A DNA stretch of 44,542 bases from Desmonostoc muscorum FACHB-395 (GTDB lineage: Bacteria > Cyanobacteriota > Cyanobacteriia > Cyanobacteriales > Nostocaceae): contig NZ_JACJSF010000065.1 of the NCBI RefSeq assembly GCF_014698035.1, positions 1 to 44,542 on the forward strand, written 5' to 3'. The notes below the pieces were generated by a model. That model saw nothing but the letters and a program-made list of their open reading frames with translations. It was not told the origin of the DNA and made no database searches. This document shows, one piece after another, positions 1 through 7,907 of the stretch. Position numbers and translations under genes: made by a program. Position 1 is the first letter of the stretch. Every line of letters begins with the position of its first letter.

Positions 1-103
1 ATTTCCCAATTTGAATCAGTCTACTGTCTGCTTCTTTTGACCTCCAACTCTTTGATGTCAATGGGTTTTACTTTCTTGTAATTTGCGATCACCCTGTGGT
101 CGA

Positions 104-501
104 TTACGTACCTTTAACATAATAACTCCCTCTTAGTTCTCTTTTGACAGAAACACGCTGCTTGGCTAAACCATCACTAGGATCAATAATTGTCCATAGT
201 TGTTGTTCTGATAGACAACAAACACCATCCCGATGACAAATCAATGCTATAGTTTGACATCAGGATAAGTTTTACGAAAGGTTGCCAGTGCATTCTCTTC
301 CTGTGAACTGAAGCTAAATGACCATGAAGAAGTAGGCTTTTTTGATATTTTAAATAGGATAGCTGATTCTTGATTTGAGCTTTTTATAGTATAAAGAGAT
401 GAATGAATATAAGATAAATAACTGATAGAGATATAAGATGTTCCTTTGAGGAGTCGAAGAAAAGCCGCACCGTGCAGAAATTCTAGATCATTAATACTCA
501 T
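104..501 (-). pseudogene. Frameshifted small conserved hypothetical gene
   Basis: An ATG at 499-501 opens a reading frame that stops after 84 codons at 247-249 (ending PDVKL). Immediately beyond the stop, a different frame continues with sensible protein: ALICHRDGVCCLSEQQLW, then TIIDPSDGLAKQRVSVKREL, ending at a TAA at 104-106. One missing base near 247-252 therefore splits what was probably a protein of about 130 residues. A second slip near 110 would extend it through RNRPQGDRKLQESKTH to about position 58. The N-terminal half (FLHGAAFLRLL, SAILFKISKKP, WSFSFSSQEE) resembles, from memory, small hypothetical proteins found in several Nostoc genomes; no function is known to me. It is read as a decayed gene, although a sequencing error would look the same. 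Confidence 0.6.
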
Positions 502-737
502 AGAACTATTGCCAAAAATTATTTATATAAATAATAAACATCATAAGAGCAGGTATAAAATTTTTTTAGTACTTATTGTCGTTGTAATACAGTTAATTTG
601 TCTGACAACAAATAATTTTTTGCATCAATAAAAGTAAACGCACCTTGCCAATCAAGCCAAAGTGCGATATATATTAAGTCCACTTACGCGAACTTTATTT
701 GTATCGTTCCGCGATTTCTAGTCACCAGAGCTAGGTG

Positions 738-1247
738 CTAAATATCCTGTTCGCTCAACTCGCGTGTGATGTGATCAAATGGTTCATCCACAAAAGCAGT
801 ATTAACCACACCTGCTGCTGCTACTTGCTCCTTAATCAGATCCTTGAGAATCTGGATACCGCGAACTGTAGGCCCAATAGGCACGCCTAGAGAATTGTAA
901 GTTTCCCGTAGCCCTTGTAGCACTCGTTCATCCAATACATTTGTGTTCCCAGCAACTAGCGCATAGGTAGCGTAGCGCAAGTAGTAATCAAGGTCGCGCA
1001 GACAAGCTGCATAACGACGAGTTGTATAGGAATTTCCACCGGGGCGAATCAATTCTGGCAGTTCTTCATATAACTTCAAACCCGCCTGCTTGACAAGTGC
1101 AGCCGCATTAGAATTTATCGCCGCCGCCGCTTGGACTCGGACTGTACCACTGTCAAAGTAAGACTTTAGGCTATCGATCGCATTCCGGTCAAAATACCGA
1201 CCAGCTAAGTCATAATTCTTAATTAAACTTGTTACCGCATCGCGCAT
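738..1247 (-). CDS. apcF: Allophycocyanin beta-18 subunit (phycobilisome core)
   Basis: This 169-residue phycobiliprotein belongs to the phycobilisome core, where beta-18 replaces one ApcB in the trimer that carries the ApcE core-membrane linker and passes energy to the photosystems. The bilin-binding cysteine is C82 in YAACLRDLDYYLRYA, and the conserved asparagine N72 of the beta subunits is present in RPGGNSYTTRR. The opening MRDAVTSLIKNYD and the length of 169 fit ApcF rather than ApcB, which is 161 residues and starts MAQDAIT. The ATG at 1245-1247 was chosen because GGGAG lies eight bases upstream; an in-frame TTG five codons earlier is rejected. The gene stands alone and is divergent from glnA, with 357 bases between them. 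Confidence 0.93.
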   Translation of the reverse strand: MRDAVTSLIKNYDLAGRYFDRNAIDSLKSYFDSGTVRVQAAAAINSNAAALVKQAGLKLYEELPELIRPGGNSYTTRRYAACLRDLDYYLRYATYALVAGNTNVLDERVLQGLRETYNSLGVPIGPTVRGIQILKDLIKEQVAAAGVVNTAFVDEPFDHITRELSEQDI

Positions 1248-1604
1248 TCTTTTTTCTCCCAATCCTTGCTATTTATGGTTTGATATTTATTTGGCTGCAC
1301 TTACGCACCAGTAAATTTTTGTGCTATTTAAAATAGATTCGGCACAAAAACAATCTATCCACTATTTAAGGATTCTATGCCAAAGTTGACCCCTATATGA
1401 TGAACTTTCCAGTTTTGTACAGATGAGCGCTGAAAGGTTAATATAACCTGATAATCCAGATATCTGTAACATAAACTACAAAATCAGCTAATGTCTACTA
1501 TTTAAGATATTTCTGGTGTGTCACGGTCTGATTGAGATCAGCAGGGTTAGGATGCAATGTAAGATTCTGGTTGACTTTAGGAAATTGGTAGAGAAGGAGT
1601 AACA
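1248..1604. other. Divergent apcF/glnA intergenic region
   Basis: This 357-base gap holds the promoters of apcF (leftward) and glnA (rightward). The only element I can place with confidence is the NtcA box and its -10 for glnA at 1466-1508. No small gene or RNA was recognised. Confidence 0.7.
1466..1508 (+). promoter_or_regulatory. NtcA-activated glnA promoter
   Basis: The sequence GTA-ACATAAAC-TAC at 1466-1479 matches the NtcA consensus GTA-N8-TAC exactly. A TAAGAT hexamer at 1503-1508 matches the TAN3T -10 element 23 bases downstream, the usual spacing for class II NtcA-activated promoters, in which NtcA takes the place of a -35 box. The predicted start lies roughly 90 bases before the glnA ATG. 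Other glnA promoters may exist in the gap. Confidence 0.8.
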
Positions 1605-3026
1605 ATGACTACACCACAAGAACTCTTGAAGAGAATTCAAGATGAAAAAATTCAACTGATTGATCTCAAATTCATCGACACAGTAGGGACTTGGCAGCAC
1701 CTCACACTGTACCAAAACCAAATCGATGAGACTGCGTTCACTGATGGCGTACCATTTGACGGTTCCAGCATCAGGGGTTGGAAAGCGATCAACGAATCGG
1801 ACATGACGATGGTACTCGACCCCAACACTGCTTGGATCGATCCATTCATGGAAGTGCCAACACTAAGTATAATTTGTAGTATTAAAGACCCCCGCACGGG
1901 CGAACCATACAACCGTTGCCCACGGGTTATTGCCCAAAAAGCAATAGATTACCTGGTTGCCAGTGGCATTGGTGATACAGCCTTCTTTGGCCCTGAAGCT
2001 GAGTTCTTTATCTTTGATAGTGCTAGGTTTGCCCAAACTGCTAACGAAGGCTATTACTTCTTAGACTCCGAAGAAGGTGCTTGGAATTCCGGTAAAGCCG
2101 GTACAGATGCAAAACCCAACTTGGGTTACAAACCACGCTTCAAAGAAGGTTACTTCCCAGTTGCACCGACGGATTCTTTCCAAGACATCCGTACAGAGAT
2201 GCTGTTGACAATGGCAGAATTAGGTGTGCCCATTGAAAAGCATCACCACGAAGTTGCTACTGGTGGTCAGTGCGAACTAGGTTTCAAGTTTGGGAAGTTG
2301 ATCGAAGCAGCTGACTGGTTGATGATTTACAAATATGTCATCAAGAACGTTGCCAATAAATACGGCAAAACTGTCACCTTCATGCCAAAACCGATTTTTG
2401 GCGATAACGGTTCGGGAATGCACTGTCACCAGTCCATCTGGAGAGACGGCCAACCTCTATTTGCAGGTGATAAGTATGCTGGTTTGAGTGATATGGCGTT
2501 GTACTACATTGGTGGTCTTCTCAAACACGCACCAGCACTGTTAGCAATTACCAACCCCAGCACCAACTCATACAAGCGCCTAGTACCTGGTTATGAAGCT
2601 CCTGTAAACTTGGCTTATTCCGAAGGGAACCGTTCTGCTTCTATCCGTATTCCTCTATCTGGTAAGAACCCCAAAGCCAAGCGTTTAGAATTCCGTTGTC
2701 CAGATGCTACATCTAACCCCTACTTGGCATTTGCTGCAATGCTTTGTGCTGGTATCGATGGCATCAAGAACAAAATACATCCTGGTGAACCCTTAGATAA
2801 GAATATCTATGAACTCTCTCCAGAAGAGCTTGCAAAGGTTCCCTCAACTCCAAGTTCTTTAGAACTGGCATTGCAAGCACTAGAAAACGATCACGCTTTC
2901 TTGACAGAATCAGGCGTATTCACGGAAGACTTTATCGAAAATTGGATTGACTACAAGCTTAACGAAGCCAAGCAGTTACAGCTACGTCCTCATCCCTATG
3001 AGTTTTACCTCTACTACGATGCTTAA
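1605..3026 (+). CDS. glnA: Glutamine synthetase type I
   Basis: GlnA makes glutamine from glutamate, ammonium and ATP in the cytoplasm and is the main entry point for fixed nitrogen. At 473 residues it has the normal GSI length. Visible hallmarks are the DGSS segment (52-55), the metal-binding EAEFF (131-135), HHHE (213-216), the ATP-binding GDNGSGMHCHQS (266-277) and the RCPDATSNPYLAF segment (364-376). Y402 in NIYELSPEE sits where enteric enzymes are adenylylated; in cyanobacteria control is instead by small inhibitor proteins, one of which (gifA) is encoded just downstream. The ATG follows GAAGGAG. Expression is predicted from the NtcA promoter upstream, and a strong hairpin terminator follows the gene. 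Confidence 0.97.
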   Translation: MTTPQELLKRIQDEKIQLIDLKFIDTVGTWQHLTLYQNQIDETAFTDGVPFDGSSIRGWKAINESDMTMVLDPNTAWIDPFMEVPTLSIICSIKDPRTGEPYNRCPRVIAQKAIDYLVASGIGDTAFFGPEAEFFIFDSARFAQTANEGYYFLDSEEGAWNSGKAGTDAKPNLGYKPRFKEGYFPVAPTDSFQDIRTEMLLTMAELGVPIEKHHHEVATGGQCELGFKFGKLIEAADWLMIYKYVIKNVANKYGKTVTFMPKPIFGDNGSGMHCHQSIWRDGQPLFAGDKYAGLSDMALYYIGGLLKHAPALLAITNPSTNSYKRLVPGYEAPVNLAYSEGNRSASIRIPLSGKNPKAKRLEFRCPDATSNPYLAFAAMLCAGIDGIKNKIHPGEPLDKNIYELSPEELAKVPSTPSSLELALQALENDHAFLTESGVFTEDFIENWIDYKLNEAKQLQLRPHPYEFYLYYDA

Positions 3027-3070
3027 TTAATTAAATTAAGAATCGTATCTAACTAAAATTAATAAGTTTA

Positions 3071-3101
3071 GCCACCCTAGAGTAGAGGGTGGCTTTTTTT
3101 T
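3071..3101 (+). terminator. Rho-independent terminator after glnA
   Basis: GCCACCCT (3071-3078) pairs with AGGGTGGC (3086-3093) around a seven-base loop and is followed by eight T residues (3094-3101). It lies 45 bases after the glnA stop and 56 bases before the end of the convergent gifA. The reverse strand has no T run, so it serves glnA. Confidence 0.9.
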
Positions 3102-3157
3102 CCAGAGTTGCCAGTTGAGATATTCACTCAAAAAATCTAGCTTCAAACTCTTGAAAC

Positions 3158-3358
3158 TTAACTCATGGAAGCGTGGCTGGGGCCATAAATCATCCGACTA
3201 CTAGCATCTACCTTCCCTTGAATTGGGTTCCAGTAGTGAGATACTTCTTCAGGAAGACCAAGTTCTTGTGCAGCCCGCATCAGCATTGATTGTTGGCGAT
3301 TCTTGACTTGCTGATGTTCACGCACCATCAACGCACGAGATTTATCTGCGATAGACAT
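3158..3358 (-). CDS. gifA: Glutamine synthetase inactivating factor IF7
   Basis: This 66-residue basic protein matches the IF7 family, whose members bind glutamine synthetase type I directly and block it when ammonium is plentiful. The family core is easy to see: RALMVREHQQVKNRQQSML, a run of conserved basic residues that contact the enzyme, then HYWNPIQGK and SSRMIYGPSHASMS at the C-terminus. The ATG at 3356-3358 (MSIADK) is preferred: GAGAGG lies nine bases upstream, and the length of 66 suits the family. A second ATG two codons earlier is too close to that Shine-Dalgarno, and longer in-frame extensions would overlap the promoter. The gene is convergent with its target glnA. Its NtcA box overlaps the promoter, which fits repression under nitrogen starvation. 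Confidence 0.92.
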   Translation of the reverse strand: MSIADKSRALMVREHQQVKNRQQSMLMRAAQELGLPEEVSHYWNPIQGKVDASSRMIYGPSHASMS

Positions 3359-3412
3359 AATCATAGTCCTCTCTATTTTGTGAATATATAATTTTTGTTT
3401 TCCTACAAGACT

Positions 3413-3443
3413 AATATAGCAAAAATTCTGTAACATAAGCTAC
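3413..3443 (-). promoter_or_regulatory. NtcA-repressed gifA promoter
   Basis: On the plus strand GTA-ACATAAGC-TAC at 3430-3443 is a perfect GTA-N8-TAC NtcA site. Read toward gifA, a TATATT -10 candidate occupies 3418-3413, so the NtcA site covers the -35 position. That geometry predicts steric repression, as known for gif genes. The eight-base spacer differs from the glnA site by one base only. Confidence 0.75.
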
Positions 3444-3648
3444 TTTTTACATAAGTTTATGTTTTCTTTTGCTGACAATATTAGCCATTTATCCCCAAAG
3501 CTGGAAAAATCTTGCTCAATCTATCTCTAATGGCTAAAATCATCTGGCTTCAGATTTGTCTTCCCTGGGAGCTTTTACTTTTCCAACAGTAGATAATTTT
3601 TTCGTTACAATTATTTACATAGAAGCAATCAAAACTTAAGCTATTTTT

Positions 3649-4707
3649 ATGCCTGAGAGTTTAACTAAGCTGACTTATCAGACCTTTCAGCAGGGTAAAA
3701 ATTATTTTGGTCTGGCTCACAAGATATTAAGTTCACAGTTGAGGAACCTGGTGTATCCGACACTTCAACAAAAGACCAAACCCATCCCAAATGAGCTTTT
3801 AGTCCAGCTTCAACAGAGATTGAACCAGCTGCTCGAAACAGACTGGCAAGATGCCCAAAAAGGTGTCTACCCCGAAAGTTTATTGTTTGATAACCCCTGG
3901 CAAGACTTTTTTTCCTACTATCCTCTGATGTGGCTAGATTCTCCTCAAATCTGGGAGCGGGTTAAACAACAAAATTATCAAGATTTTTCGCCCGAAATTG
4001 ACACAGATGGTTATCCCAGCTACTACGTGCAGAACTTCCATCACCAAAGCGATGGCTACTTGAGTGACTTGTCAGCCAATTTGTATGACTTACAAGTAGA
4101 AATTCTTTTTGGTGGGGCAGCTGATGTGATGCGGCGGCGAATTCTCGCTCCTCTCAAGCAAGGGCTGAAAGCTTTTGATTCGGTTGCACCAAAGCAAGCC
4201 CGTATTTTGGATGTAGCTTGTGGAACTGGGCGGACTTTAAAGTTAATTCGGGCAGCTTTGCCTCAAGCATCTCTGTTTGGCACAGATTTGTCACCAGCCT
4301 ATTTGCGAAAAGCAAATGAACTACTATCGCAAATCCCAGGAGAACTGCCGCAACTTTTGCAAGGGAATGCCGAAGAGTTACCTTATGTAGATGATTATTT
4401 TCATGCTGTAACTTCTGTTTTTCTCTTTCATGAGTTACCAGCATCTGTACGTCAGACAGTTATTGAGCAATGCTTCCGGGTGACAAAGCCAGGAGGAATC
4501 TTTATTATCTGTGACTCAATTCAGTTGAGTGATTCACCTGAGTTGGAACATATAATGGATTCTTTTCCCGAAACTTTCCATGAACCTTATTACAGGCATT
4601 ACACCACTGATAACTTGCTAGAGCGTTTACAGAGAGTAGGCTTTGAGAATATTGAGATACAAACCCATTTTATGAGTAAGTATTTCATTGCTCATAAGCC
4701 AGCTTGA
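3649..4707 (+). CDS. Class I SAM-dependent methyltransferase
   Basis: A 352-residue protein with a methyltransferase domain in its C-terminal half. Motif I, ILDVACGTGRT (186-196), binds S-adenosylmethionine. It is followed by the acidic motif II in FGTDLSP, a GNAEELPYVDDYFHAV segment typical of UbiE/Methyltransf_11 enzymes, and CFRVTKPGGIF. The N-terminal 150 residues carry no motif that I recognise. The substrate is unknown: the family includes small-molecule, quinone and lipid methylases. No Shine-Dalgarno is visible before the ATG. The gene stands alone between gifA and patX, and a perfect palindrome follows 50 bases after its stop. The class is secure, the substrate is not. Confidence 0.8.
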   Translation: MPESLTKLTYQTFQQGKNYFGLAHKILSSQLRNLVYPTLQQKTKPIPNELLVQLQQRLNQLLETDWQDAQKGVYPESLLFDNPWQDFFSYYPLMWLDSPQIWERVKQQNYQDFSPEIDTDGYPSYYVQNFHHQSDGYLSDLSANLYDLQVEILFGGAADVMRRRILAPLKQGLKAFDSVAPKQARILDVACGTGRTLKLIRAALPQASLFGTDLSPAYLRKANELLSQIPGELPQLLQGNAEELPYVDDYFHAVTSVFLFHELPASVRQTVIEQCFRVTKPGGIFIICDSIQLSDSPELEHIMDSFPETFHEPYYRHYTTDNLLERLQRVGFENIEIQTHFMSKYFIAHKPA

Positions 4708-5500
4708 AACAATACCTTTTCATTGCCTTTTCTTTAAGGAAACTTTACCTAAAAAGGACAGATGCAAAATTTTGCATCTGTCATTGGGTGTAGAATAATT
4801 AAGATGAGTGAAATTATCTAGCAAATTCTTCTTAATATTTATTTCGTTGAACACCATCTACGAGGAGAACGAACCAGGGTGTAAGAGTAGCTCATAAATA
4901 GTAATATTTGTTGCCAAGTGCAATAAATCTATACTACTTGTGCGAATCCATGTCCTAGATAAGCTCAAATGGAACGAAAGGGATTTTATGCTTAGGTAAA
5001 GGACGCTAAACACGCGTCGAAGTGAAGATCCATTAGTTGCTCATATAGAAACCAGCTACTCAATGTATGAGAAGAAAAGATATTGGGGAATAAAGTGAAT
5101 GAAGTTGCCTTAAGACTATTTCCTTAACAAGCAAAATGTTTGAATTAGACGTGCTTTAGATTAACTGATAGTCTAAATAACATCTATTTCTAGAGCCGTT
5201 AAGGATTGAGACGCAGAGCTTCCCACCGAATATAAGCAACAGTTATGTAGCTTTTGGGAGTTGTTAATGCTGCTGATCAAGACACTTAATTTTATTTGCG
5301 TTTTGATCGCCAGGATTAAAAGACCAACTAATGATATACAAAGCTTGCAGTTGAAATACTAAGCGATCGCTGAAGATTTTCGTGTGTCAACTGTATATAT
5401 CTCTGTCACAAAAGCTGTGTCAAATATGTTGGCACAACATCCTGTTTTCTGGAACTTTAGTTTTGGTTCTTTTTGAAGAACAGGCATTATCCTACGGTGG
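4708..5500. other. Gene-free region between methyltransferase and patX
   Basis: About 790 bases without a convincing gene. It holds the 26-base perfect palindrome at 4757-4782, one HIP1 octamer near 5363, and two small hairpins close to the patX end (TGTGTCAA/TTGGCACA near 5414-5444, and GTTCTT-TTTG-AAGAAC at 5466-5481). The only open frames are about 30 codons and show no family resemblance. Confidence 0.6.
4757..4782. terminator. Perfect 26-base palindrome, terminator-like
   Basis: GACAGATGCAAAA is followed directly by its exact reverse complement, TTTTGCATCTGTC, giving 13 paired bases per arm. As RNA the centre would open as a small loop. On the minus strand it is followed by CTTTTT, so it could stop leftward transcription; on the plus strand it follows the methyltransferase gene but has no T run. 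Confidence 0.5.
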
Positions 5501-5728
5501 TTAAACCACAACATAGGTATTTCCGAATTTTTGTGTCACTTCCCTACGCCCACTACCGCGATGACGTGGCGCATCATCTGGATTTTGTTCAGATGCTGCC
5601 GAGAGCCACTGTTCCGAAGTAGGCGTGGAAAGTAGCCCAGTTGATAAGTGATTGACCATTGCTTGGCAGTTAGAAGCTAAGGGGCCGAACACCAGACTCG
5701 ATACTAAAAGTGAAATGGCAGCACGCAT
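5501..5728 (-). CDS. patX: PatX, RGSGR-containing heterocyst inhibitor precursor
   Basis: A 75-residue protein with a secretion-type N-terminus (MRAAISLLVSSLVFGPLASN, cleavage plausible after the CQA at 21-23) and, near the C-terminus, HRGSGRR with the pentapeptide RGSGR at residues 57-61 (bases 5546-5560). RGSGR is the HetR-inhibiting peptide also found in PatS and HetN. A signal peptide followed by HRG(S/T)GRR defines PatX, which suppresses heterocyst formation and is widespread in filamentous cyanobacteria. PatS is much shorter and HetN is a long reductase, so PatX is the best fit. No Shine-Dalgarno is obvious. The upstream region carries a TCCGGA box and an NtcA-type site. From memory, patX of Anabaena PCC 7120 also lies a few genes from glnA and gifA, which supports the call. 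Confidence 0.88.
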   Translation of the reverse strand: MRAAISLLVSSLVFGPLASNCQAMVNHLSTGLLSTPTSEQWLSAASEQNPDDAPRHRGSGRREVTQKFGNTYVVV

Positions 5729-5771
5729 AGCAAATGTCTATTTTGGAACTCTCCACTTCACTGATACTTAG

Positions 5772-5806
5772 CTTTTTGATTAATATCCGGACAATTAATC
5801 AAAAAG
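5772..5806 (-). promoter_or_regulatory. 35-bp palindrome with central TCCGGA box upstream of patX
   Basis: CTTTTTGATTAAT (5772-5784) and ATTAATCAAAAAG (5794-5806) are exact reverse complements separated by nine bases that contain TCCGGA (5786-5791). TCCGGA is the -35-like DIF motif of genes induced early in heterocyst differentiation and is known upstream of patX genes. A possible -10 (TAAGTA or AAGTAT, 5770-5764) lies 15-16 bases downstream on the minus strand, placing the start about 30 bases before the patX ATG. The palindrome could be an operator, or a factor-dependent end of the FAD gene, but it lacks the T run of an intrinsic terminator. Confidence 0.65.
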
Positions 5807-5819
5807 TATTCTGTTTTAC
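5806..5819 (-). promoter_or_regulatory. Candidate NtcA site upstream of patX
   Basis: GTA-TTCTGTTT-TAC on the plus strand is a perfect GTA-N8-TAC match that abuts the palindrome containing TCCGGA. No well-spaced TAN3T follows at 22-23 bases, so it would act on the TCCGGA promoter from further upstream (centre near -55). The motif is short and matches by chance about once per 3 kb in this composition, so position is the main argument. Confidence 0.4.
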
Positions 5820-5835
5820 TGAAAATAAACTCTTC

Positions 5836-7605
5836 TTATCCTCCGTTTAAATGTTCGACTAATAACCAATTACCAAAGTGGTTCTGACGACCCCACAATG
5901 TAACTAATTGTTCGTGGGGGTAAGTGCGTAATTGCTCGTCGATATGCGATCGCAAAGTCACAAGCTGCCAATTTTGCCCTTGATACGCGGTTGGCGCTGT
6001 GACAGCAAATCTGTATTCCTGCTGTTCCAAGCGGGAGAAAATGCCTTTGAAACAGTTACTTTCCCGAATTAATGCCTTTTCAAAAGCAGAGTCAGGGTAC
6101 TCATTCTCCGATGGGCAAGGGCAATAACCACTAACTGGATAGGCTTGTGGGTTATTTAAGTAATACAGTTGCCAGTCCAGCCAATCCGAACGATTGGGTG
6201 GAAGATTAAATAAAGGAATAATTGCTGTTTTTGAACGATTATCCTCTAATAAAGCTGTTTGCAGTGATCTAACAGGTAAATGCCTCGGCTGACAGTTTAA
6301 CTCAACACACATCGCCGCCGCCATACCTGCTGCTTGACCAATCCCCATAACTACAGGTTGTAATCTGGTAGCGCCATTAGCAATGTGAGAGACAGAAATA
6401 TTCTTTTCACAAACCAAGAAACCATCTGTTGTGGCTGGAATTAGGGAACTGTAGGGAATTGTAAAGGGTGTCCCAGTCCAACGCCCGCCCCAACGGATAG
6501 ATTTTGGTTGCAGTGGGAATTGAACACCAGGATAATGATGGTCATTGGCGTAGTTACCAACTGCGATTGCATCATTAAATATAGATGCAACTCTTCCCCC
6601 GGCAATCGGCAAAATATCCTGTTCTCGGACAGTAGTTAGTCCTAATAAGCGGCGGCTTTCCCGGTAATAGGGATGCAGTGCAAAAGCTGTAGGGGCGTGA
6701 GGAAATACTTTTTCTGCTAAACCATAGCGACGACCAAGCTGACTTTGGATAAAATGGGCAAAATTTTGGCTATGCCAGCGAGACTCTTGGATGAATTCAC
6801 CTCTGGACACATCTGACTCTATCAGCCGCCCTACTCCTTGGCCGTAGTCATTGCCACAGATTGGCCAATTAATCATGAATCGATTACCAGGCAAACGTCC
6901 ATAATTCAAAAATGTCTCTGCTCCATAGCCATCCCAAGCATCTGTAAACTGTGATGGATTATAGTTAGGGGCAGCCGGAATTTCTGGTGCAATTGCATCA
7001 CCAAAGTCTTGCATAATCACTACATAAGTGGGCGCTTGCACAGGATATTTCTGGGTGAAAGAGTTAAAACCCACTGGGGCGCTTGGTTCTCCCCACTCAG
7101 ATTGCAATTCCCAGCCCCAACGGTAAGGTATCTCAGCTAAAGCTAATAAATCTCCTAATTCTGTACCGTCGAGAATAATTTTGGCTGTGACAGCAAAATC
7201 CGCAAAGCGCACACCAGTAATAGAATCACCTTGCCGGAAGACTTCTAAAGGCACTTGTCCAGAAATCCAGTGCAGATTTGGTAATTCTTGCACCCAGTCT
7301 GCAAAAATCTCTGCCCCAATTTGAGGATCGTAACTAAAAAAGCTTACCCAGCTGTTATCTAGTCCTCCGGGCTGTCGTTGCCGCAATTCCTGCAAAAACG
7401 CACCCCATAAACCCGTTTGAAAGGTTTCTAATTCGTTGCCATCGGGTACAGACACTCCAGCCGAAGTTAGCATTCCCCCCAACCAAGAAAATTCACTCAC
7501 CAAAATCGTTTTAGCTCCCCGTCGCGCCGCTTGGATAGCAGCCGCAGTGCCTCCGGTTCCTCCACCGACAACTAAGACATCAACTGTGTATGTCTGATTA
7601 ACCAT
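5836..7605 (-). CDS. FAD-dependent oxidoreductase
   Basis: A 589-residue flavoprotein. The N-terminus VDVLVVGGGTGGTAAAIQAA with the acidic end of the second strand (LVSE) is a Rossmann dinucleotide-binding fold for FAD. LGGMLTSAGVSVPDGNE and ILDGTELGDLLALAEI are typical of the FAD-dependent oxidoreductase family often matched to PF12831. A C-terminal FAD-contact segment, ANGATRLQPVVMGIGQAAGMAAA, is also present. Family members oxidise varied small molecules and the substrate here is unknown. There is no signal peptide, so it is probably cytoplasmic. It lies upstream of patX on the same strand with a 107-base gap. The class is certain, the reaction is not. Confidence 0.85.
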   Translation of the reverse strand: MVNQTYTVDVLVVGGGTGGTAAAIQAARRGAKTILVSEFSWLGGMLTSAGVSVPDGNELETFQTGLWGAFLQELRQRQPGGLDNSWVSFFSYDPQIGAEIFADWVQELPNLHWISGQVPLEVFRQGDSITGVRFADFAVTAKIILDGTELGDLLALAEIPYRWGWELQSEWGEPSAPVGFNSFTQKYPVQAPTYVVIMQDFGDAIAPEIPAAPNYNPSQFTDAWDGYGAETFLNYGRLPGNRFMINWPICGNDYGQGVGRLIESDVSRGEFIQESRWHSQNFAHFIQSQLGRRYGLAEKVFPHAPTAFALHPYYRESRRLLGLTTVREQDILPIAGGRVASIFNDAIAVGNYANDHHYPGVQFPLQPKSIRWGGRWTGTPFTIPYSSLIPATTDGFLVCEKNISVSHIANGATRLQPVVMGIGQAAGMAAAMCVELNCQPRHLPVRSLQTALLEDNRSKTAIIPLFNLPPNRSDWLDWQLYYLNNPQAYPVSGYCPCPSENEYPDSAFEKALIRESNCFKGIFSRLEQQEYRFAVTAPTAYQGQNWQLVTLRSHIDEQLRTYPHEQLVTLWGRQNHFGNWLLVEHLNGG

Positions 7606-7907
7606 TGCTTAACCTCACTGGAGTTTCGTTATATTCCCCCAGATAGCTTGGCATCAAATAGATAAATTATTTTATTTTTTAGATACTCAGCATTAAAGGT
7701 TCTCAGGCGAAACTGGTTCCAACTAACACAGAATAAATTCCTATTCCTGATTCGATTTATCAACTTTATATTTTTTTAACTGCGAATTGCGATTTTCGCA
7801 GCGTTAACGATGAAAGAGGGTCATTGCAAATTGTGAATTTTAGTTGACCAATCCCCCAAATCCTGGCTATGTTCCAGATACCTGCAATCACACATTTTGA
7901 ATCCAAA
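7606..7907. other. Intergenic region between FAD gene and histidine kinase
   Basis: About 300 AT-rich bases. The only structure seen is a seven-base-pair hairpin, CTGCGAA (7780-7786) with TTCGCAG (7795-7801), which lacks a T run in the direction of the histidine kinase gene. No gene was recognised. Confidence 0.5.
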
